A DNA stretch of 39,817 nucleotides from Bradyrhizobium sp. CSA207 (GCF_029051685.1 NZ_JAACFT010000053.1:1-39817); one strand, 5' to 3'. Counted from the stretch's first letter, positions 25,711 to 34,580 are shown. Notes: generated by a model from the letters alone, not told the origin. Translations and numbers: made by a program.

Positions 25711-27156
25711 TCACAACTCCCGTGCATTCGAAAACGCAAACGAGCTCACCCGCCGCGTGGTCTCGTCCAGGATCAGCGTGCGCGTGATCGGCGGCTCGGC
25801 GCGCTGGGCGCAATTTTCGCGCTCGCACAGCCGGCAATTGACGCCGATCGGCGTACCCTCCGCCTTCTCCAGGTCCATGCCGGAGGCGTAGACGAGGCGT
25901 GCGGCGTGACGCATCTCGCATCCGAGGCCGATCGCGAAGCGCGGTTGCGGCAGCGGGTGCGGCGCCACAGGCCGGCGCACCATTTGCGCGATCGAGAAAT
26001 AGCGCGTCCCATCGGGCAGCTCGATCACCTGCTTGAGCAGACGATCCGGCGTGTCGAAGGTCGAGTGCACGTTCCATAAGGGACAGGTGCCGCCGAACTT
26101 CGAGAACGGAAAGGTGCCGGATGAAAAGCGCTTCGACACGTTGCCGGCATTGTCGACGCGCAGCAGAAAGAACGGAATGCCGCGCGCGTTCGGCCGCTGC
26201 AGGGTTGTGAGCCGATGGCAGACCTGCTCGAAGCCGGAATTGAAGCGCTGCGCCAGCAGGTGAATGTCGTAGTTGAGCGCTTCGGCTGCGGCCAGGAAGG
26301 CCGGGTAGGGCATCATCACGGCGGCCGCAAAGTAGTTGCCGAGCGTGATGCGGAACAGACGGCGCGGTGTGTCGTCCAGCGGACCGGCGCGGCCGATGAT
26401 AGCCTCCAGATGCTGCGCGCATTCGCCGAGCCCGAGCTGGAAGGCGAGCTGGAACGCGCGGCCGGCCGGATCAACCAGTTCGGAGATCAGGAGCTGACGG
26501 CGGTGGCGGTCGAAGCGCCGCAATGTCTCGCGCATCACGTCGACCGGCATGATGCGGGTCTGGATCGAATGTTTTTCCCGCAGACGCGCGGCGAGCGCCG
26601 CGTAAAGCCCCTCGGCCGGCACGTTCAATTCGTCGCGCAAGGTTTCGGCGGCCTGCTCGAGCTCCGGGAAATAGTTGCGGTTGGCCTCGATCAGCTCGCG
26701 CACGCGTTCGACCGGATTGGCCTCGTAGCGCGTGCCGACGTCGCGGTCCGCCATTTGCGCGGCCGCCAGCGTCTCGCCCTGGCGCGCCTCGGTATAGGCC
26801 GCATAGAGCCGTTGCAGCGCATGTGTGACGCCGGGGCAGAGCTCGGCGAGATCGCGCAGCTCCTGTTTGGGCACGTCGATCTGGCGGAACAGCGGATCGG
26901 AGAAGATCTCATTCAGCTCGGCGAAGAAGCGGTCCTCGTCGGCCGTCGCCAGGTCGCGCAGGTCAAGGTCGTAGGTCTCGGCGAGCCGCAGCAGGATCTG
27001 CGCGGTCACCGGGCGCTGGTTGCGCTCGATCAGGTTGACATAGCTCGGCGAGATCCCGAGCCCCTCGGCGACCTGGGTCTGCGACAGCCCCAATTGCTGC
27101 CGGATCCGCCGGAACCGCGGGCCAACGAACAGCTTCTTCCCGGAATCGGCGGCCAT
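25711..27156 (-). CDS. ScfR/RamB-type transcriptional regulator
   Basis: A 481-residue regulator. An N-terminal XRE helix-turn-helix (FRRIRQQLGLSQTQVAEGLG.. through ..SYVNLIERNQRPV) is followed by an IrrE/ImmA-like middle domain that lacks a HExxH motif, as usual in this family. The C-terminal DUF2083-like domain has four clustered cysteines (GLGCEM.., NCRLCERENCAQRAEP), a probable metal site. The architecture is that of short-chain fatty acyl-CoA regulators (ScfR, PrpR, RamB), which respond to acyl-CoA metabolites and control glyoxylate or propionate genes. It is transcribed divergently from aceA, 210 bases apart, so control of aceA is the natural inference. Confidence 0.9.
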   Translation of the reverse strand: MAADSGKKLFVGPRFRRIRQQLGLSQTQVAEGLGISPSYVNLIERNQRPVTAQILLRLAETYDLDLRDLATADEDRFFAELNEIFSDPLFRQIDVPKQELRDLAELCPGVTHALQRLYAAYTEARQGETLAAAQMADRDVGTRYEANPVERVRELIEANRNYFPELEQAAETLRDELNVPAEGLYAALAARLREKHSIQTRIMPVDVMRETLRRFDRHRRQLLISELVDPAGRAFQLAFQLGLGECAQHLEAIIGRAGPLDDTPRRLFRITLGNYFAAAVMMPYPAFLAAAEALNYDIHLLAQRFNSGFEQVCHRLTTLQRPNARGIPFFLLRVDNAGNVSKRFSSGTFPFSKFGGTCPLWNVHSTFDTPDRLLKQVIELPDGTRYFSIAQMVRRPVAPHPLPQPRFAIGLGCEMRHAARLVYASGMDLEKAEGTPIGVNCRLCERENCAQRAEPPITRTLILDETTRRVSSFAFSNAREL

Positions 27157-27221
27157 TTAGGGGCTCTCCAGTGGAACTAAGGACAGACTTCATGACCTAT
27201 AAATTAACAATCTTTACAAAG

Positions 27222-27257
27222 TGACATCTATTACATGTACTGATGTTACATGACATC
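27222..27257. promoter_or_regulatory. Repeated motifs between scfR-like gene and aceA
   Basis: In an AT-rich patch between the divergent genes, TGACATC occurs at 27222-27228 and 27251-27257, and TTACATG at 27231-27237 and 27246-27252. GATGT (27242-27246) and ACATC (27253-27257) form an inverted repeat around TACATG. This is a plausible multi-site operator for the adjacent regulator or an aceA activator. No protein is assigned by sequence alone. Nothing else is identifiable in 27157-27366. Confidence 0.45.
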
Positions 27258-27366
27258 ACCATTCAATTACAAGCCCACTGTACGAACTTCGCTTTCTCGC
27301 GTTTAGCTCTCGACACGCATTTCGCAATGCACTGTCAAGATTGTCGAACGTACGAAGGGATAGGAT

Positions 27367-29007
27367 ATGAACTTCCAACCGCGCGGGATCAGCGACCAAG
27401 CCATTCAGGGACCGGCGTCGTATCAGAGCGAGGTTGAGGCGGCCGAAGCGCTCCTCAAGAAACAGCCGACCTGGAACGGCGTCACCGCCGAGGCCGTGGC
27501 GCGCATGCGTCTGCAGAACCGCTTCAAGACCGGCCTGGACATCGCCCGCTACACCGCGGCGCTGATGCGCGCCGACATGGCGGCCTATGACGCAGATCCC
27601 ACCAAGTACACTCAGTCGCTGGGCTGCTGGCATGGCTTCATCGCCCAGCAGAAGCTGATCTCGATCAAGAAGCATTTCGGTGGCAAGACCGATCGCCGTT
27701 ACCTCTACCTGTCTGGCTGGATGATCGCCGCGCTGCGCTCCGAGTTCGGACCGCTTCCCGATCAGTCGATGCACGAGAAGACCTCGGTGCCGGCGCTGAT
27801 CGAGGAACTCTACACCTTCCTGCGTCAGGCGGATTCCCGTGAGCTCAACGACATCTTCCGCGCCCTCGACAAGGCGCGCAAGGAAGGCGACAAGACCCGC
27901 GAGAAGGAGCTGATCGAGAAGATCGACAACTTCCAGACCCATGTCGTGCCCGTCATCGCCGACATCGACGCTGGCTTCGGCAATGCGGAGGCGACCTATC
28001 TGCTCGCCAAGAAGATGATCGAAGCGGGCGCCTGTGCGCTCCAGATCGAGAACCAGGTCTCGGACGAAAAGCAGTGCGGGCACCAGGACGGCAAGGTGAC
28101 CGTGCCGCACGAGGTGTTCCTGGCGAAGATCCGCGCCTGCCGCCACGCGTTCCTTGAGCTCGGCGTCGAGGACGGCATCATCGTCACCCGCACCGACTCG
28201 CTCGGTGCTGGTCTGACGCAGCAGATCGCCGTCAGCCACAAGCCGGGCGACCTTGGCGATCTCTACAACAGCTTCCTGGACTGCGAGGAAGTCACGGCCG
28301 AGAACGCCCGCAACGGCGACGTCATCATCAATCGCAACGGCAAGATGCTGCGTCCGAAGCGGCTTGCCAGCAACCTCTATCAGTTCCGCCCCGGTACCGG
28401 CGAAGATCGCTGCGTGCTGGACAGCATCACCTCGCTGCAGAACGGTGCCGACCTCCTGTGGATCGAGACCGAGAAGCCGCATATCGAGCAGATCGCCAAG
28501 ATGGTCGACCGCATTCGCGAGGTCGTTCCGAACGCGAAGCTGGCCTACAACAACTCGCCCTCGTTCAACTGGACGCTCAACTTCCGCTGGCAGGTCTACG
28601 ACGCGATGAAGGAAGCCGGCAAGGATGTCAGCAAGTACAACCGGGCCGAGCTGATGAAGCCGGAATACGACGAGACGCCGCTGGCCATCGAGGCCGACGA
28701 GCGCATCCGTACCTTCCAGGCCGATTCAGCCAAGCGTGCCGGCATCTTCCACCATCTGATCACGTTGCCGACCTATCACACGGCAGCTCTCTCGACTGAT
28801 AATCTCGCGAGGGAGTATTTCGGCGAGCAGGGCATGCTGGGCTACGTGAAGAATGTTCAGCGCCAGGAGATCCGTCAGGGCATCGCCTGCGCCAAGCATC
28901 AGAACATGGCCGGCTCCGATATCGGCGACGACCACAAGGAATATTTCGCCGGCGAGGCTGCTCTGAAGGCGGGCGGCGCGCACAACACGATGAACCAGTT
29001 CGGCTAA
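27367..29007 (+). CDS. aceA: Isocitrate lyase
   Basis: Cleaves isocitrate to succinate and glyoxylate, the first step of the glyoxylate shunt needed for growth on acetate or fatty acids. The 546-residue protein is of the long bacterial type. The catalytic motif reads KQCGH (235-239, catalytic C237), the variant seen in that subfamily, where E. coli has KKCGH. Other family segments are SLGCWHGFIAQQKLI, VPVIADIDAGFGNAEATYLL and NSPSFNWTLNF. GGGATAGGAT precedes the ATG. It is divergent from the ScfR/RamB-type gene and followed 21 bases on by a DUF4170 gene. No malate synthase gene is in the window. Confidence 0.97.
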   Translation: MNFQPRGISDQAIQGPASYQSEVEAAEALLKKQPTWNGVTAEAVARMRLQNRFKTGLDIARYTAALMRADMAAYDADPTKYTQSLGCWHGFIAQQKLISIKKHFGGKTDRRYLYLSGWMIAALRSEFGPLPDQSMHEKTSVPALIEELYTFLRQADSRELNDIFRALDKARKEGDKTREKELIEKIDNFQTHVVPVIADIDAGFGNAEATYLLAKKMIEAGACALQIENQVSDEKQCGHQDGKVTVPHEVFLAKIRACRHAFLELGVEDGIIVTRTDSLGAGLTQQIAVSHKPGDLGDLYNSFLDCEEVTAENARNGDVIINRNGKMLRPKRLASNLYQFRPGTGEDRCVLDSITSLQNGADLLWIETEKPHIEQIAKMVDRIREVVPNAKLAYNNSPSFNWTLNFRWQVYDAMKEAGKDVSKYNRAELMKPEYDETPLAIEADERIRTFQADSAKRAGIFHHLITLPTYHTAALSTDNLAREYFGEQGMLGYVKNVQRQEIRQGIACAKHQNMAGSDIGDDHKEYFAGEAALKAGGAHNTMNQFG

Positions 29008-29028
29008 CCGGGCAGCAGGAGACTGACA

Positions 29029-29238
29029 ATGACCAAAGGCAGCAATTTCTGGGTGATCGGCGGTGAGTTCGGCTCGATGAACTTCCACAAGCTCGTGGAA
29101 GGCTCGGCCCAGGTGCAGGGTCCGTTCAAGACCCGCAAGGAAGCCGAGGACGCCTGGCGCTCGGTCTCGGAAGAGAACCGCCACAAAGCCGGCGTCCGCT
29201 TCTCGATCGTGGAAGAGCCGTCGCGGGTCTCGGCCTGA
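29029..29238 (+). CDS. DUF4170 protein
   Basis: A 69-residue protein, NFWVIGGEFGSMNFHKLVEG near the start and GPFKTRKEAEDAWRSVSEEN in the middle, matching my memory of the alphaproteobacterial DUF4170 family. It has a short beta-hairpin/helix look with no membrane segment. AGGAG lies eight bases upstream of the ATG. With only 21 bases after aceA and a stem-loop beyond, it is probably cotranscribed with isocitrate lyase. Function unknown. Confidence 0.85.
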   Translation: MTKGSNFWVIGGEFGSMNFHKLVEGSAQVQGPFKTRKEAEDAWRSVSEENRHKAGVRFSIVEEPSRVSA

Positions 29239-29270
29239 CCGCTGCCTAAACTAACAAGAAAACGTCCAAG

Positions 29271-29318
29271 GACGGATGGTCCCATCCGGCGCAAGCCGGG
29301 TGGGATCGTCTGCTTTTG
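29271..29318 (+). terminator. Probable terminator after the aceA operon
   Basis: CCCATCCGGC (29281-29290) and GCCGGGTGGG (29295-29304) make a ten-pair stem with one G-T pair and loop GCAA. Only a weak T-rich tail (TCGTCTGCTTTTGG) follows, so efficiency is uncertain. Confidence 0.6.
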
Positions 29319-29426
29319 GCACACAAGAGCGGCCTGTGGGCACCGTAAGTATCTGGATTTATGGACCCTTTGCGGACGTTGTGGTTGCTGATAGGTTAAC
29401 GGAGGTGAGTGAGGACGAGGCCGACA

Positions 29427-29981
29427 ATGTCAGAGCCTGAGACCAGCGGGACCCATCCCGGCCAGCCGCGCCCGGTGCGGCTGCGCGACGTGCTGCTGCG
29501 TGCGCGAATCGAGGCTGCCGACCGCACCGGCGTGGTCGTCGATCTCAGGGACGCCGAGGTGGCGCGGCTGGAGATCCTGAACGACGCGCTCGATCCGCTG
29601 TTCGCGCAGGTTCCCGAGCAGATCGACCTGTTCGACCGCGGCGTCAGCCAGGGCGACACGCCGCGGCTCTGGATCGACGTCGTCGCGCACATCGTGATGG
29701 GGCGCGACAAGCGGATGTACCGCTTCGTCCAGGACAGCCGTTTCGGCCGCATCGTGCTGGCGGAATCGCACGACACCGCCGTGATCGTCGAAGCCGTGAC
29801 CGACTATGTCGCGCGCCGCATGATCGAGCGCGAGCATGCGATGGTGGTCCAGCCTGAGCCGAAGCCCGCGATCGCCGAGCCGCCGCGCCGCTCGCGCCTC
29901 TGGCCGTTCGTGTTCGGCTTCATCCTCGGCGCAGCCGCTCTGTTCGGCGTCGCCGTGCTGGCGGCCTTGCGGAGCTGGTAA
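29427..29981 (+). CDS. Membrane-anchored protein, unknown function
   Basis: A 184-residue protein (190 if the GTG at 29409 is used). The first roughly 140 residues are soluble and acidic (VRLRDVLLRARIEAADRTGV.., then DALDPLFAQVPEQIDLFDRG). A proline-rich linker then leads to one C-terminal membrane segment (LWPFVFGFILGAAALFGVAV), so it is a tail-anchored protein with its body in the cytosol. GGAGG at 29401 favours the GTG, and GAGG near 29417 favours the ATG; the two are close to equal. I do not recognise the family. Confidence 0.7.
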   Translation: MSEPETSGTHPGQPRPVRLRDVLLRARIEAADRTGVVVDLRDAEVARLEILNDALDPLFAQVPEQIDLFDRGVSQGDTPRLWIDVVAHIVMGRDKRMYRFVQDSRFGRIVLAESHDTAVIVEAVTDYVARRMIEREHAMVVQPEPKPAIAEPPRRSRLWPFVFGFILGAAALFGVAVLAALRSW

Positions 29982-29986
29982 GACGT

Positions 29987-30072
29987 CGTCATTGCGAGAA
30001 GCGAAGCGACGAAGCAATCCAGACTGCCGCCGCGGAGAGATTCTGGATTGCTTCGCGGCGCTCGCAATGACG
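29987..30072. repeat. Intergenic inverted repeat (CGTCATTGCGAG family)
   Basis: Outer arms CGTCATTGCGAG (29987-29998) and CTCGCAATGACG (30061-30072) are perfect complements. An inner pair CGAAGCAATCCAGA / TCTGGATTGCTTCG continues the stem. It lies between the convergent genes at 29981 and 30079. Confidence 0.87.
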
Positions 30073-30078
30073 GCAGAA

Positions 30079-30963
30079 CTAAATCAACCGCGCGTGCTTG
30101 ATCTGACGGATCTGAAATCCATGATCGAGGCTGCGCACCGTCTGCTCGCAGCGCCAGCCGGCATTGTCTTTCTCGATCGCGAACAGATTATACGCAGCCG
30201 CCGGATAGCGACCATGCGCCAGCGCGGAAGCCGACGGCACGCCGACCGCAGGGATCTTGCCGTTGGGGCCGTCGAACCACATCGTCGAATGCACATGGTC
30301 GTGCCCGTGCAGGATCAGCTCGACACCGTGGCGCTTCAACAGCGCCAGCAGATCGGCCGCGTCGGTCATCCGCTTCTGGCGCGCGTCGGACTTCAGGGGA
30401 TGATGAACCAGCAGGACGCGAAACACGTCCTCGGCCGCGAGCTGCGCGAGCATCTGCTCCAGCGCAGCGAGCTGGTCGCGCCCGAGCGTGCCCGTCGCCA
30501 TCAGCGGCAGGGTCGGTACGGCGGTGGACAGGCTGATCAGCGCCACCGGCCCACGCCGGCGGACAGCCGGGAAAGCGGCGGCGCCCGGCATGTCGCCGGC
30601 GATGTAATGCAGGAACATCTCTGCGAAGCGGTGCGACGTCGCGCTGACATAGGCGTCGTGATTGCCGGGGATGGCGCTAACGCGGTCGGGCGGGCCGACG
30701 CCTTCGAGCCAGGCCAGTGCCGGCGCGAATTCAGCCTCCAGCGCCAGATTGACGAGATCGCCGGTCACGGCGATGTGGTCGGGCGCCTGTGCCTGCAGGT
30801 CCGCGACCAGCATGTCGAGCACCTCGCGGCGCTGGTACTTGTGGCGGTTGCGCGTCCAGTTGACGTAGCCGAGCGCGCGTTTGCCGGCGAGCTCCAGCAG
30901 CCGCGGCCGCGGCAACGGCGGCAGATGCGGGTCGGACAAATGGGCAAGCGTGAAAGGTGCCAT
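30079..30963 (-). CDS. Metallophosphoesterase (calcineurin-like)
   Basis: A 294-residue phosphohydrolase with the complete dinuclear metal site: DxH in LSDPHLPPL, GD in VTGDLVN, GNHD in IPGNHDAYV, a histidine in LLVHHPLK, and GHxH in LHGHDHVHS. Length and motif order fit the CpdA/Icc-type branch, but cAMP phosphodiesterase activity cannot be claimed. Its start lies 92 bases from the start of the divergent Nudix gene. Confidence 0.92.
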   Translation of the reverse strand: MAPFTLAHLSDPHLPPLPRPRLLELAGKRALGYVNWTRNRHKYQRREVLDMLVADLQAQAPDHIAVTGDLVNLALEAEFAPALAWLEGVGPPDRVSAIPGNHDAYVSATSHRFAEMFLHYIAGDMPGAAAFPAVRRRGPVALISLSTAVPTLPLMATGTLGRDQLAALEQMLAQLAAEDVFRVLLVHHPLKSDARQKRMTDAADLLALLKRHGVELILHGHDHVHSTMWFDGPNGKIPAVGVPSASALAHGRYPAAAYNLFAIEKDNAGWRCEQTVRSLDHGFQIRQIKHARLI

Positions 30964-31055
30964 GGCGCGCGGTTGCCTCGCTATTCGCCCGCTGTAATGG
31001 CAAGGTCGCTCGCAACGCGCAAGGGAAGCCTAAAAGGGGACGTCAAGGGAGCCTG

Positions 31056-31547
31056 ATGGGGGATGGTCTGAACCGCATACGACGGAAGTGCGAGCCGCTG
31101 CTGCGGCGAGTCCTCCATGCCTATTTCCTGCTCGTCCGCGGCATGACCCTCGGCGTTCGCGCCGTGGTGCTGGACGCCGACAACAGGGTGTTCCTGGTCA
31201 AGCACAGCTACGTCGCCGGCTGGTATCTGCCGGGCGGCGGCGTCGACCTGGGCGAGAACATCGAGCAGGCGATGCGGCGCGAGCTCAAGGAGGAGGGCGA
31301 TATCGATCTCACCGGCGAGGCCGTGCTGCACGGTATCTTTCTCAACAGCCACGTCTCCCGCCGCGACCATGTCGCCGTCTACGTGGTCAGGCATTTCAAG
31401 CAGGATCGCCTGCCGCAGCCCAACCGCGAGATCGTCGAATGCGGATTCTTTCCGGCTGACGCGCTGCCCGAGGGAACCACGCCCGGTACGCGGCTGCGAC
31501 TCGCGGAAGTGCTCGGCGGCGCGCCGCTGACTGCGACATGGCGGTGA
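31056..31547 (+). CDS. Nudix hydrolase
   Basis: A 163-residue protein that hydrolyses a nucleoside diphosphate linked to another group. The Nudix box fits GX5EX7REUXEEXGU: GGVDLGENIEQAMRRELKEE followed by G. The start at 31056 is chosen because the fold begins about 30 residues later (VRAVVLDADNRVFLVKHSYV); the longer frame from 30957 runs through the divergent promoter space. Substrate unknown. Confidence 0.88.
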   Translation: MGDGLNRIRRKCEPLLRRVLHAYFLLVRGMTLGVRAVVLDADNRVFLVKHSYVAGWYLPGGGVDLGENIEQAMRRELKEEGDIDLTGEAVLHGIFLNSHVSRRDHVAVYVVRHFKQDRLPQPNREIVECGFFPADALPEGTTPGTRLRLAEVLGGAPLTATWR

Positions 31548-31587
31548 GGGCAGTGATCTTGCGGCCGTCCCGGAGGTTCTATCGACT

Positions 31588-32841
31588 TTGCAGACAAGAG
31601 TGGGTACGATTGATGAATCGCACAAAATTTCAATTGCCGGGTTATCTAACGTGACCAGTCAAATTTCGGTGGTCAGCGAGCGGGCTGCTCTGCCTGAGCT
31701 CGAACTCACGATTTTGATGCCGTGTCTGAACGAAGCCGAGACGCTGGCAACCTGCATTACCAAGGCGCAATTGTTCCTCAGCCGCGCGAGCGTCGCCGGC
31801 GAGATCCTGATCGCGGATAACGGCAGCACCGACGGCTCGCCAGACATCGCAAGAGCGCTTGGCGCGCGTGTCGTCGACGTTCCGATCCGCGGTTACGGCG
31901 CGGCGCTGCGTGCCGGTATTGCCGCAGCTTCTGGCCGTTACATCGTGATGGGAGATGCGGACGATAGCTATGATTTCGAGCGGCTTGGCGCCTTCCTCGA
32001 ACGGCTGCGCGCCGGCGATGATCTGGTCATGGGCAATCGTTTCAAGGGCGGAATCGAACCGGGAGCGATGCCGTTCCTGCACCGTTATCTCGGAAATCCC
32101 GTTCTGAGCTGGTTCGGTCGGCTCTTCTTCGGGGCCGGGCTCGGCGATTTTCATTGCGGATTGCGGGGCTTTTCGAAGGACGCGATTGCGCAGCTCGACC
32201 TGCGCACGACGGGAATGGAGTTCGCGAGCGAGATGGTGGTTCGGGCAACCATCGTTCGGCTCAAGATATCGGAGGTGCCGACGATCCTGTCGAAGGACGG
32301 AAGATCGCGGGCGCCTCATCTCAGAACCTGGCGCGACGGCTGGCGTCATCTGAAGTTCCTGCTGCTGTACTCGCCGCGATGGCTGTTCTTCTATCCGGGC
32401 GTGCTTCTCGTCGCTGCCGGAACGATATTGAGCAGCGTGCTTTTTTTCGGGCCGATCAGGATCGGAGGAATCGGCTTTGACATTCGAACGATGCTCGTCG
32501 CATGCACCTGCCTGATCGTGGGCATCCAGGGCATCTGCTTTGCAACCATCGCTCGCAGCTTCGCCGAGAACCTGAATCTTCTTCCGCCCTCTGCGCGTTA
32601 CGGTCGCGTCCTCGAAGCCTGCACGCTCGAGTTCTTCGTCTTTGGAGGTGCCGCGATTTTCGTGATCGGGGTTGCCGGCCTGATCACGGCCGTCGTCCAA
32701 TGGGGCGAAGCCAATTTCGGGCCGCTTGACGTTTCGAGTCTGCTCCGCGTCGTGGCGCTGTCCACGACGGCGATTACGGTCGGGGCCCAGTTGGTATTCA
32801 CCGGGTTCCTCTCCGGACTGATGTCCATCAAGCATTCCTAG
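31588..32841 (+). CDS. Glycosyltransferase family 2, polyprenyl-phosphate type
   Basis: A membrane-bound GT2 enzyme that probably moves a sugar from a nucleotide sugar to polyprenyl phosphate. The GT-A domain starts ELTILMPCLNEAETLATCIT, has ILIADNGSTDGSPDIARALG and the catalytic/metal segment GDADDSYDF, then GAGLGDFHCGLRGF. At least three C-terminal membrane segments follow (LFFYPGVLLVAAGTILSSVL, MLVACTCLIVGIQGICFATI, and FVFGGAAIFVIGVAGLITAV). The start is uncertain: TTG at 31588 has GGAGG 11 bases upstream (417 residues), and GTG at 31651 would give 396. It is followed by a multi-spanning membrane gene 41 bases on. Dolichol-phosphate mannose/glucose synthase relatives are the nearest guess. 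Confidence 0.85.
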   Translation: MQTRVGTIDESHKISIAGLSNVTSQISVVSERAALPELELTILMPCLNEAETLATCITKAQLFLSRASVAGEILIADNGSTDGSPDIARALGARVVDVPIRGYGAALRAGIAAASGRYIVMGDADDSYDFERLGAFLERLRAGDDLVMGNRFKGGIEPGAMPFLHRYLGNPVLSWFGRLFFGAGLGDFHCGLRGFSKDAIAQLDLRTTGMEFASEMVVRATIVRLKISEVPTILSKDGRSRAPHLRTWRDGWRHLKFLLLYSPRWLFFYPGVLLVAAGTILSSVLFFGPIRIGGIGFDIRTMLVACTCLIVGIQGICFATIARSFAENLNLLPPSARYGRVLEACTLEFFVFGGAAIFVIGVAGLITAVVQWGEANFGPLDVSSLLRVVALSTTAITVGAQLVFTGFLSGLMSIKHS

Positions 32842-32882
32842 CGTCTCATGCCCGCGTTCTGTCCCGGGCCCGCGGAGAGTAG

Positions 32883-34007
32883 ATGAAGCCTGTCAAATTT
32901 GCGTTCGGCTTGATCTGCCTGCTGATCCTCGCCAGCAACATTCGCATGATGTCGCATTGGACTGAAGCGCGCGGCGTCTGGGACGACGTCTGCTATTTGC
33001 GACAGGCTCACCTGTTTCAGCTGTACGGGATCGGCGGGCTCGACACGGACGCGTCCCGGGATGAGGATCACTACCTGCAAGGCAAGCTGAAGGAAATCGG
33101 TTTTCCGGCAGGAAACCGAGCACCCTGTCATCCACCGACGTCCAGCGGAAAATATGTGCTGCAATATCCGCCGGGCACGGGGTTTGTGCTCGCGCTGTTC
33201 CCGCAGGGCCATCAGGTGGTGCCGCTCTATATCGGCGCCAGTCTGATCGTCTGCGGCTTCGCGCTGCTCGCCATCTTCCATGCGCAGTCGCTGTCGTCGG
33301 CTCTGGGGGCGGGCGTCTTTGGCGCGCTCGCCGTGCTCATGATGATCAACCCGGCAAAGGACAGCTATTCCGTTGCGCCGACAATGGCGGTTTGCGCGGT
33401 CGTCGGCTATCTGACCGCCCTGTGGCTGATCAAGGCGAAGCGCAATGTCTGGTTGGTCCTGCTGATCGGTCTCCTGCTCGGATTGTCGGTCAATCTCAGA
33501 GTACCGAACCTTGTGCTGGTTGCGGGCTACGTCCTGTTTCTGGGTATCGCCTTCCTCCGCTCGCGTACGGCCGCGACGTTTGTACGGGGATTGATCTTTG
33601 GCCTGGCCGTCGTCGTCGGCATGGTGCCGACATTGATCGCCAACGCGATCAACGCCGGGAATCCGTTTGCGACGACCTATAGTCCGGACGATGCCACTGC
33701 GCCCGAAATCAATCTCGAGGTACTGAACCGGTATCTGCACGATATGCAGTTCGGGCTGATCCTGCTCACGGTTGGCTCGGCTGCCTGGCTGTTGCGGACC
33801 GGCCGGGGCGGAGCACGCCAGGTCGCCCTCGTCGTCAGCGGCAATCTTCTGGTTAACCTCATCTTCTTCCTGAGCCACCCGACATTCACGCACTATTACC
33901 TCGTTCCGATCGCAATGCTCTCGGCGTGGAGCTTGTGTTTTGCCGGCGCCATGCAACCACGCGAATCCGGGGAACAGGCTCCGCTCGGGCAGGCCATGCA
34001 TGTGTGA
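32883..34007 (+). CDS. Multi-spanning membrane protein, possible GT-C glycosyltransferase
   Basis: A 374-residue protein with an N-terminal membrane segment (FAFGLICLLILASNIRMM) and about seven or eight more (for example VPLYIGASLIVCGFALLAIF, VWLVLLIGLLLGLSVNLRVP). The first outer loop has an acidic pair in VWDDVCYLRQAH and an aromatic QYPPGTGF, reminiscent of the GT39/ArnT fold that uses lipid-linked sugars. It follows a polyprenyl-phosphate-type GT2, the usual donor-maker, so a two-step envelope glycosylation is inferred. Similarity to a named family is weak by eye, and the acceptor is unknown. The two genes are slightly less GC-rich than the operons around them. Confidence 0.7.
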   Translation: MKPVKFAFGLICLLILASNIRMMSHWTEARGVWDDVCYLRQAHLFQLYGIGGLDTDASRDEDHYLQGKLKEIGFPAGNRAPCHPPTSSGKYVLQYPPGTGFVLALFPQGHQVVPLYIGASLIVCGFALLAIFHAQSLSSALGAGVFGALAVLMMINPAKDSYSVAPTMAVCAVVGYLTALWLIKAKRNVWLVLLIGLLLGLSVNLRVPNLVLVAGYVLFLGIAFLRSRTAATFVRGLIFGLAVVVGMVPTLIANAINAGNPFATTYSPDDATAPEINLEVLNRYLHDMQFGLILLTVGSAAWLLRTGRGGARQVALVVSGNLLVNLIFFLSHPTFTHYYLVPIAMLSAWSLCFAGAMQPRESGEQAPLGQAMHV

Positions 34008-34064
34008 GCCGGCAGCATAGCTCGATGGACCTCACCGTTCCCAGATGCTATCCCGCCCGATGAT

Positions 34065-34580
34065 ATGACCGATCTCTCACTGACCATCCTTCCCGAAGCC
34101 GCCGGCGACGCCCAGGCGATCGAACGGCTGCACGAACGCACCTTCGGCCCCGGCCGCTTCGCGCTCAGCGCCTATCGCATCCGCGAGCATGTCGACCATC
34201 TGCTCGAGCTGTCCTTCACGGCCCGCATCGGCACGCTGCTGGTCGGCTCTGTCAGGCAACTGCCGGTGCTGGTCGGCGAGACGCCGGCGCTGCTGCTGGG
34301 GCCGCTCACGATCGAGCCGCCGTTCCGCGGCCGCGGGGTCGGCCGGCTCCTGTTGGAGCGGGCGCTGAAGGATGCCAGGGAAAAGGGCCACGCCATCGTG
34401 CTGCTGGTCGGCGACGAGCCCTATTACGGCCGCGTCGGCTTCAAACAGGTACCGAAGGGGCGTGTCACCATGCCCGGCCCGGTCGACGCCGCCCGCATCC
34501 TGGTGTTCGAGCTGGTCGACGGCGCGTTCGAAGGCGTGTCGGGGCCCATAGGCCCCGACTGGAGCAAGGCACGGGGGTAG
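34065..34580 (+). CDS. GNAT family N-acetyltransferase
   Basis: A 171-residue acetyl-CoA-dependent acyltransferase. The acetyl-CoA-binding motif A is LTIEPPFRGRGVGRLLLERA (R/Q-x-x-G-x-G/A type), preceded by GTLLVGSVRQLPV strands and followed by GHAIVLLVGDEPYYGRVGF, a pattern common in the YhbS-like branch. The last codons include a perfect hairpin GTCGGGGCC / GGCCCCGAC (34538-34559). It stands alone and marks the right end of the ordinary GC-rich sequence before a poorer stretch. Confidence 0.88.
   Translation: MTDLSLTILPEAAGDAQAIERLHERTFGPGRFALSAYRIREHVDHLLELSFTARIGTLLVGSVRQLPVLVGETPALLLGPLTIEPPFRGRGVGRLLLERALKDAREKGHAIVLLVGDEPYYGRVGFKQVPKGRVTMPGPVDAARILVFELVDGAFEGVSGPIGPDWSKARG

Noticed and set aside
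25711..27156. Active ImmA/IrrE-type protease in the ScfR-like regulator
   Set aside because: The middle domain lacks a HExxH motif, as is normal for this regulator family, so proteolysis is not supported.
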